Positions 15,765 to 20,960 of a stretch of DNA of 20,960 nt are shown piece by piece. The stretch comes from an uncultured Clostridia bacterium (GTDB lineage Bacteria; Bacillota; Clostridia; UMGS1810). Position numbers and translations under genes: made by a program. The stretch lies in contig CAKSJG010000035.1 in NCBI GenBank assembly GCA_934463165.1, positions 1-20,960 on the forward strand, read 5' to 3'. Position 1 is the stretch's first letter; the number at the start of each line of letters is the position of its first letter. Below the pieces are notes generated by a model, which searched no databases, was not told where the DNA came from, and was given only the letters and a program-made list of their open reading frames with translations.

Positions 15765-15820
15765 ATAATATCTGCCCATACGCGGTAATTAATAACGTCC
15801 GTTTCATTTTACAATTTAGT
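15765..15820 (+). repeat. 56-bp direct repeat, left copy, flanking composite C
   Basis: This starts 4 bp after the stop codon of the DUF4091 gene. It aligns without gaps to 16247-16302 with 51 of 56 bases identical. It contains half of the GTAGGGG-family palindrome (ATCTGCCC) followed by the TTTCATTTTACAATTTAG flank. Confidence 0.85.
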
Positions 15821-15823
15821 TCG

Positions 15824-15994
15824 GATTAAACGCGAGAAAGAATGGTGCCCTTGTGTAAAGGGATGAGGGATTGTTAAAATATATTTGCAACTTACGAATA
15901 AATTTTGCTTAAGTTAAATATTTACAACCCCTCCGGCTTGCTTCGCAACCCACCTCCCCTTGCACAGTGGAGGCACTCTTTCTTGCTTTAAATC
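15824..15994 (+). repeat. Composite C, module 1: MITE-like element
   Basis: The ends are GATTAAACGCGAGAAAG (15824-15840) and CTTTCTTGCTTTAAATC (15978-15994), imperfect 17-bp terminal inverted repeats. An internal hairpin is formed by CCTCCCCT (15953-15960) and AGTGGAGG (15966-15973). It aligns with 10400-10581 in the same orientation, but lacks part of the GTCAG/CTGAC segment. Confidence 0.75.
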
Positions 15995-16175
15995 GTATTA
16001 TTTTGTTTATTTTCTGCAGCGGAACGGTGTGGGCACCGTTCCCTACAAAAATTTGATAGGTATATTTTCAATTAACAAATTGATTTAAACGAAAAATTGT
16101 AATAAGAATCCGGTTAATAATTATTTGCAAACTTACAATAACTAAGTAGGGAACGCTGACCACAGCGTTCCGCAC
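15978..16175 (+). repeat. Composite C, module 2: paired 9-bp hairpins
   Basis: It contains the perfect hairpins GGAACGGTG/CACCGTTCC (16021-16042) and GGAACGCTG/CAGCGTTCC (16150-16171). The roughly 107 bp between them is about 85% identical by eye to the reverse complement of 10641-10745. Relative to module 1 this block is inverted compared with composite B. Confidence 0.85.
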
Positions 16176-16246
16176 GCACAAAATGTATATGATTAAATAA
16201 TCAAAAGTATACCATTTCTGCGATGTCGGCAGTAATTTCCGCTCAG

Positions 16247-16302
16247 ATAATATCTGCCCCTACGCAATAATTAATAATATCCGTTTCATTTTACAATTTA
16301 GT
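16247..16302 (+). repeat. 56-bp direct repeat, right copy, flanking composite C
   Basis: This is the right-hand partner of 15765-15820, ending 5 bp before the stop codon of the convergent acyl-CoA synthetase-like gene. The whole gap 15761-16307 therefore consists of repeat sequence except about 16175-16245, where I see nothing specific. No conventional terminator is visible for either convergent gene, so the hairpins may do that work. Confidence 0.85.
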
Positions 16303-16307
16303 CTCAA

Positions 16308-17993
16308 TTATTCCGACATATCTATTTTATTTCTTTTTATTTTATTTGTGGTTGTTTTTTCAAACTCCGTATCGCGGATTTTGATTTCCGTTATCTTTTT
16401 ATATGACGGAAGCTCCGCCGTAGCGGAATCTATATCCTCTCTGAGCTTTGATGCAATGTCCGAAACGTCCATTTTTTCAACCGCATCGCTGTCTAAAAAC
16501 ACTTCGGCACGGAGGTGCTTTTCATCACCTTTGGAATCACGGACGGCATAAACAACCGCCTCTTTAATATAATCAATACCCATGATATAATTTTCTATTT
16601 CTTCGGGGAAGATGTTCTTTCCGTTGCTCAGGACTATAAGGTTCTTTTTTCTGCCTGTTATCATAAGCTGATTTTTGCTGTTGAATTTTCCGTAGTCTCC
16701 CGTTTTGAACCAATCGCCGTCAAAGGCTTCTCTTGTTGCTTCTTCAAGCTTATAATAACCCTTCATGACAACATCGCCCTTAACGAGTATCTCCCCTATT
16801 CCGTCGGAATCGGGGTTATCTATTTTGACATCGAGGCACGGCAACACAAAACCGACCGTTGAACAATCGTTACATTCCTCACGGTTTGCACTCACAAGCG
16901 GTGAACACTCCGTTATGCCGTAGCCGTTTATGAGAGATATGCCGATATCGTCAAAAAACTCGCCGAGCTCGGCTCTTACCGGAGCTCCGCCGCATACGAT
17001 TTTTACAAGATTGCCGCCGAAGCTTTTGTGAATCTCTGCAAAGAATTTTTTCCTTTTGTCTATGCCGATTTTTCTGAGTCCGTTGCTGAACTTTATTAAA
17101 AATTTAAGTCCCTTTTCTTTTCCGCTTTGCTTAACGGTTGCCCAAATCTTTTTGTAAAAAAGCTCAGCAAATGCGGGAACGACATATATGAAATCGGGTT
17201 TAAACAGCTGCAGATTTTTAACAACGGCTTTAAGATTGCTGTTTATGCATATGCAGCAGTGATTGTGCAATGATACGAGTATTCCCGAAACAGCCTCATA
17301 AGTATGATGATAAGGAAGAACGGATAGAGAACGCGTGTATACTCTGGAAACCTGAAGTCCGCAGATAACGCTGCAGCATAGATTGTGTTCCGTCAGCATT
17401 ACGCCCTTTGACATTCCCGTTGTGCCGGATGTATATATGAGCATTTTAAGATCATTCGGTTCGCTCCGTTTTTCTTCATATGAATGATTTCCCGCATTGT
17501 ATGATTCTTTTCCGCTTTCAATAAGCTTGTTATACGAAAGGAAGCAGCCATCGTCATCCTCTGACGAAAAGCCGATAAAATATTTTACATTCGGCATAAG
17601 CTCGCGGTTTTCTCTGAAAATTTTATCGTATTTTTTATCATAAAATATTGCTTCGGTATCGCTGTGATTCACAACGTTTATGATATCCTTTGCAGGGAGT
17701 TCCTTATCTACGGGCACAAACACACCGTCGCCGCAAAGGCTCGTCAGATACGCAGTGAGCCATGTATAGCTGTTTTGACCTATGCAGCCGACATGACCGC
17801 TCAATACGCCGAGGTTTAAAAGCGCCGTGCCGAGATAAAGCGTGTCTTTATAAAAATCGCTGTATGTAACGGTTATTATCTCTTTTCCGTCCACATATTT
17901 AAACGCAGGCTTATCACCTGCATCGGCAACCGCCATTTGCAGCATCTGCCTTATTGAAGAAAATTTTTTCACATCATAAAGTTTCAGTTCCAT
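16308..17993 (-). CDS. AMP-forming acyl-CoA synthetase-like enzyme
   Basis: A 561-residue member of the ANL adenylating superfamily, most like long-chain fatty acyl-CoA synthetases. The P-loop motif YTSGTTGMSKG is at 187-197, the A5 motif YGITECSP at 358-365, the ATP-ribose Asp in WFKTGDYG at 428-435, the hinge region TGRKKNLIVLSNGKN at 447-460, and the catalytic Lys551 in TTTNKIKR. All catalytic landmarks are intact. GGAGGT precedes the ATG. It is cytoplasmic or membrane-associated and probably activates fatty acids for lipid recycling or biosynthesis. It is monocistronic with its own promoter, with no carrier protein or polyketide gene nearby, so a lone metabolic role is more likely than secondary metabolism. 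The stop lies within 6 bp of a repeat. Confidence 0.93.
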   Translation of the reverse strand: MELKLYDVKKFSSIRQMLQMAVADAGDKPAFKYVDGKEIITVTYSDFYKDTLYLGTALLNLGVLSGHVGCIGQNSYTWLTAYLTSLCGDGVFVPVDKELPAKDIINVVNHSDTEAIFYDKKYDKIFRENRELMPNVKYFIGFSSEDDDGCFLSYNKLIESGKESYNAGNHSYEEKRSEPNDLKMLIYTSGTTGMSKGVMLTEHNLCCSVICGLQVSRVYTRSLSVLPYHHTYEAVSGILVSLHNHCCICINSNLKAVVKNLQLFKPDFIYVVPAFAELFYKKIWATVKQSGKEKGLKFLIKFSNGLRKIGIDKRKKFFAEIHKSFGGNLVKIVCGGAPVRAELGEFFDDIGISLINGYGITECSPLVSANREECNDCSTVGFVLPCLDVKIDNPDSDGIGEILVKGDVVMKGYYKLEEATREAFDGDWFKTGDYGKFNSKNQLMITGRKKNLIVLSNGKNIFPEEIENYIMGIDYIKEAVVYAVRDSKGDEKHLRAEVFLDSDAVEKMDVSDIASKLREDIDSATAELPSYKKITEIKIRDTEFEKTTTNKIKRNKIDMSE

Positions 17994-18072
17994 TTATACA
18001 CAACCTCCGTAAAGTTTTAAGTGTTTTATAATAATGCATTATATTATAATTGTTCCGTTATATTTTATATAT

Positions 18073-18101
18073 ATTATAACACAAATACCCGTATATTACA
18101 A
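18073..18101 (-). promoter_or_regulatory. Promoter of the acyl-CoA synthetase-like gene
   Basis: On the minus strand TTGTAA (18096-18101) and TATAAT (18073-18078) are separated by 17 bp. The leader would be about 75 nt. Confidence 0.7.
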
Positions 18102-18111
18102 TATTTTTCTC

Positions 18112-18149
18112 ACAAAAATGCCGAATCGGGGAATATCCTCAATTCGGCA
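18112..18149 (-). terminator. Intrinsic terminator of the secreted-protein gene
   Basis: TGCCGAAT (18119-18126) pairs perfectly with ATTCGGCA (18142-18149). The stem continues across a C:A mismatch as GGGGA with TCCTC (one G:U). On the minus strand TTTTTG follows. It is 73 bp after the stop at 18223. Confidence 0.9.
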
Positions 18150-18222
18150 CAATTTGCAAATTTGACTGATCGCTATTTAATATAGAACACACATATATAG
18201 TTTCACTGTTAAATAAACGATG

Positions 18223-20568
18223 CTATTTAATTTTAACGGAATTGGCAACCGGTATTATTGCACTGCCTTCGGAATCCTTAGACCAGATAAATACCTTTGC
18301 GGTTACGGCTTCATCCCAAGCACTCTTACCTATAATTACCGAGTTATTGGTAAGAATCTTATCATAGCTGAGAAGAGTTATACAGTCACCGTAGGTATAT
18401 GTTCTTTGTCCGTCTCCGGTTGTTTTTTCACTTGTAATTCTCGGGAGCTCATACACACCGTTTAGCGAACCGTCTGCCGCATAAAGAGCAACATACGATA
18501 CCGCATCCTTTTTAAGAGTAAAGCTTGCCGTATTAACCATAATGTTTGTATATCGCGGATAACCGTTGTCAAATAATATATTTTCGAGTGTTAAAACAGG
18601 AGCAGAAACATAGTTATTATAAGCATCTGCAAATTCTTTTGAGCTTGAGTATGTTTTTCCTTTTAAAGCGCTGTAAAGCTCTTCAGCCGAATATTCTTTA
18701 TCTGACTTTGTAAATACCCTAAGCTCATTACTGTAAAAATCAATAGCTTTTGCAAGTGATTCAGCGTCTGTCGATTCATTTATTACCTTATAAAGCGGCT
18801 TATATACCGTAATATCTGTATTGGCAAGATAATCTAATGATGTGTCTTTTCCTCCGTTTTCACCATGTGAAAAGCGAAGTCCGTAAACTGTATCCGGAAT
18901 AACACCCATATTATTTGCATTTTCTTTGCCGCCAATCGTCTCACCCGTATATTTATATACATATGAATTAGCAATTGTGGACGTTGCGTAATCATTATAT
19001 GAAATCGGCATTATTGCCTCTTTGCCGTCGGCTTTTATTCTCAGGCTTTCTGCCTCCGTATCAACCAAATACTCAATATTAGACCATTGATTATCTTTAA
19101 CCGATACATTTCCGGTCCATGCAGATGAAGCTGTAGCAAATGAACCGCTTCGGGTAATTGAAGCAACAGATACACCGGCAGCGGAATAAGTATTATTATT
19201 ACTGCCCATTCTTATTAAAAACGGAGTTATACGAGTTTTAGTGTCATAATGAACATATACATCAGATTTAAACTTGATAATTCCGTCCTTTTTTACAGGA
19301 TTTGCAAAATTAACGCCTGCAGGTCCGACATACGCGGGCATATAGAATTTTCCGTCGGATTTTATTGTCGTATCGGTCACAAGACTACCCCTTGAAAATA
19401 TAGGATTCTCAGTTAAGTCATCCATAACAATTCTTTCCGAAATATACGGATTAACATTAGCAGCAACTGCTGCATTATATGCATTTGTTACAGCTGCATC
19501 AGAACCAAAGCTTTGTCCTATAAGAGCACTAAATACAGTATTCATATCATCAACTTTGGTGTATTCGCTGCCAAAGTCAAATATTCCGAGATTTTTATAA
19601 AGCTTAAGCTGGGCTTTAACTTCATCAGCTGTTGTGCAATTATTGATTGCGTTATAAAACGGTTCATATACCTTAACGCTTGTGTTATCATAGAGATTGT
19701 TTTTTACATTTGCATCAAATGTTATTTTGTTGATATCTGAAAGTATCTTTTGGTTATCATTTACATTAATTTGTGAAACCTTACCATCTTTCATAACAAT
19801 TTGATATCCGACTACACCGTCTAAATAATATCTTTTTTCATACGTATATGTCGTATTATCAGCCATTTCTTTTGCATGATTATATGCTGTTTCATATGCT
19901 ATAAGGGCATCTCCGGTAAGCTCGCTTGGATTTTTACCAATACAGTTTTTGAAATCAGCATGATAAATATGGTTGCCGCTCTTATATGACGAATGCTGAA
20001 AATTAATGTTTTTGTATGTACTATCATCAGCTCCCGGAACTTTATATGCAACTTCATACCATGAATTATCACCGTCAACATTAACGGTAATTTTTAAGGT
20101 CACCCACTGATTAAGCGGTATAACATTAACTTCATTTGCCCAACCGCCATTTGCACCCGAAGCAACACCCGTATTTTTATTTATCAATCTGAAAAGATCC
20201 AAACGATCATCGGCGCCGGCGCCTATTCCGAAAAATACACCGTATGACGGTTTATCACTTGAATCCAGATTACACGCATACCAGTCGGTTGTAAATTCAA
20301 TTATTCCGGAATTAATTCCCGATTCGCTGAATTTAATATCACTGCTACCGGAAAGTTTTAACACTTTACTTCCGTTAGCGGTCACGAAATCTACGCCTGC
20401 AGCAGTTTTATCGACAACCTTTGCGTTTCTTGTAAATGGTGCATTATTATTATTTTCAAAATTAAACGGCCCTCCAGCAAGATTTTCAATCCCAGCCGCG
20501 CAAACACTTACACTTGCACATGACGCAATAATCGTCAGACACATAAATAGTGCCAACAGTTTTTTCAT
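18223..20568 (-). CDS. Secreted modular protein with duplicated lectin-like units
   Basis: A 781-residue exported protein. An N-terminal signal peptide is clear (MKK, then a hydrophobic core, then SVCAAG). IASC with Cys17 could alternatively be a lipobox. Two homologous units follow: beta-rich, concanavalin/laminin-G-like segments (about 35-295 and 375-585), each ending in a helical linker. The linkers match: VYEPFYNAINNCTTADEV near 300 and VYKPLYKVINESTDAESL near 588, then FSALIGQSF and YSALKGKTY. The C-terminal 120 residues form a beta domain ending in VFIWSKDSEGSAIIPVAN, of a type I associate with clostridial surface proteins. There are no catalytic motifs and no sorting signal. I chose the start at 20568 because GAGGAG (20579-20584) fits it, not the ATG at 20586. 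It probably binds glycans or other surface ligands; the family is not recognised. Confidence 0.75.
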   Translation of the reverse strand: MKKLLALFMCLTIIASCASVSVCAAGIENLAGGPFNFENNNNAPFTRNAKVVDKTAAGVDFVTANGSKVLKLSGSSDIKFSESGINSGIIEFTTDWYACNLDSSDKPSYGVFFGIGAGADDRLDLFRLINKNTGVASGANGGWANEVNVIPLNQWVTLKITVNVDGDNSWYEVAYKVPGADDSTYKNINFQHSSYKSGNHIYHADFKNCIGKNPSELTGDALIAYETAYNHAKEMADNTTYTYEKRYYLDGVVGYQIVMKDGKVSQINVNDNQKILSDINKITFDANVKNNLYDNTSVKVYEPFYNAINNCTTADEVKAQLKLYKNLGIFDFGSEYTKVDDMNTVFSALIGQSFGSDAAVTNAYNAAVAANVNPYISERIVMDDLTENPIFSRGSLVTDTTIKSDGKFYMPAYVGPAGVNFANPVKKDGIIKFKSDVYVHYDTKTRITPFLIRMGSNNNTYSAAGVSVASITRSGSFATASSAWTGNVSVKDNQWSNIEYLVDTEAESLRIKADGKEAIMPISYNDYATSTIANSYVYKYTGETIGGKENANNMGVIPDTVYGLRFSHGENGGKDTSLDYLANTDITVYKPLYKVINESTDAESLAKAIDFYSNELRVFTKSDKEYSAEELYSALKGKTYSSSKEFADAYNNYVSAPVLTLENILFDNGYPRYTNIMVNTASFTLKKDAVSYVALYAADGSLNGVYELPRITSEKTTGDGQRTYTYGDCITLLSYDKILTNNSVIIGKSAWDEAVTAKVFIWSKDSEGSAIIPVANSVKIK

Positions 20569-20627
20569 AAACACACATCTCCTCATAATAAAATATTTTA
20601 AGTGTTTTACTATATATGTATAACAAT

Positions 20628-20656
20628 ATTTTAATTGTATATCGTGTTTTTGTCAA
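20628..20656 (-). promoter_or_regulatory. Strong promoter of the secreted-protein gene
   Basis: On the minus strand a perfect TTGACA (20651-20656) is separated by 17 bp from TAAAAT (20628-20633). The leader is about 55 nt. Confidence 0.8.
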
Positions 20657-20861
20657 TAGATTTAGCCAAAAATTTTTTTCAAAATGAATTTTCGGTTAAT
20701 CTATACATTTTTTTCCTAAAAAATAGGTAGTTGTGCATAATGAAAATTTCTTTTTATTTGTTTGTTTTGTAGACTTTTTTCTTTGTTTATCTGTTGTTTT
20801 GCGCGTTGTTTCCTATATTGCTGTAAATGTTGAAAATATTGTTCATTATAATGCAAAGTGT

Positions 20862-20956
20862 GTAGGGCGGATATCATCCGCCCGAAAAAACACATGTAAA
20901 CAGGCAGGCGGATAATATCCGCCCCTACGCGGTAATTAATAATGTACAGGTAATTT
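20862..20956. repeat. Pair of facing GTAGGGG-family palindromes
   Basis: Hairpin 1 is GGGCGGAT (20865-20872) with ATCCGCCC (20876-20883). Hairpin 2 is GGCGGATA (20907-20914) with TATCCGCC (20916-20923). GTAGGG on the left and CCCTAC on the right make the whole 67-bp unit an inverted pair. The tail GGTAATTAATAATGTAC matches, inverted, the flank at about 10842-10860. Between the secreted-protein promoter and this repeat (20660-20860) I see only T-rich DNA without a credible gene. Confidence 0.8.
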
Positions 20957-20960
20957 AATT

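Noticed and set aside
16308..17993. Nonribosomal peptide adenylation enzyme of a biosynthetic cluster
   Set aside because: Stand-alone, no carrier protein or condensation partner, and sequence order matches long-chain acyl-CoA synthetases.
20733..20915. 60-codon open frame on the plus strand
   Set aside because: Phe/Val-rich product of a T-rich region running into a palindromic repeat, with no ribosome binding site.

Overview
The window looks like chromosomal DNA of a low-GC Gram-positive bacterium of the class Clostridia, probably a gut or anaerobic-community member related to Oscillospiraceae or Lachnospiraceae. This is an inference from AT-rich intergenic DNA, strong AGGAG-type ribosome binding sites, near-consensus sigma-A promoters with 17-bp spacers, long-form HPF, a zinc-type L31 protein, and intergenic palindromic repeats of a kind common in these genomes. 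No rRNA, tRNA, CRISPR array, transposase, integrase or phage structural gene was found.

Layout. Positions 1-353 hold no convincing gene. From 354 to 1637 lies a small accessory-looking module: a SLOG/DUF1273 protein on the minus strand, divergent from two consecutive small Xre-type regulators. Two abutting 14-bp palindromes lie in the shared upstream region. A bidirectional terminator follows. From 1721 to 5757, all on the minus strand, come a serine hydrolase, uracil-DNA glycosylase (ung), the ribosome-associated GTPase TypA/BipA and ribosomal protein L31 (rpmE). TypA, ung and the hydrolase appear to be one operon, and rpmE has its own promoter and terminator. A phosphohexomutase (5867-7594, minus) is divergent from hpf (7828-8349, plus), with good promoters for both. 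From 8610 to 10286 is a tight minus-strand operon: a LOG-family nucleotide hydrolase, a 174-residue protein of unknown function and a YfbR-like HD phosphohydrolase.

From 10968 to 15760 are two dissimilar MATE transporters (minus) divergent from a DUF4091/GH123-like predicted glycosidase (plus). This block is flanked by two related composite repeats (about 10334-10930 and 15765-16302). In these, one sub-module keeps its orientation and the next is inverted. After that come an AMP-forming acyl-CoA synthetase-like enzyme (16308-17993, minus) and a 781-residue secreted protein with an internal duplication (18223-20568, minus), each with its own promoter. The window ends in another palindromic repeat cluster.

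Functional picture. Much of the window is housekeeping: translation and ribosome stress (TypA, L31, HPF), DNA repair (Ung), sugar-phosphate interconversion and nucleotide clean-up (LOG plus HD). The accessory content is the SLOG/Xre module, the MATE pair, the putative glycosidase and the surface protein. I did not find a clear new multi-gene system. The best leads are the SLOG/twin-Xre module with tandem operators, the unknown protein held between two nucleotide-acting enzymes, and the flip-flop architecture of the composite repeats. All family assignments come from motif reading by eye; no database search was run.
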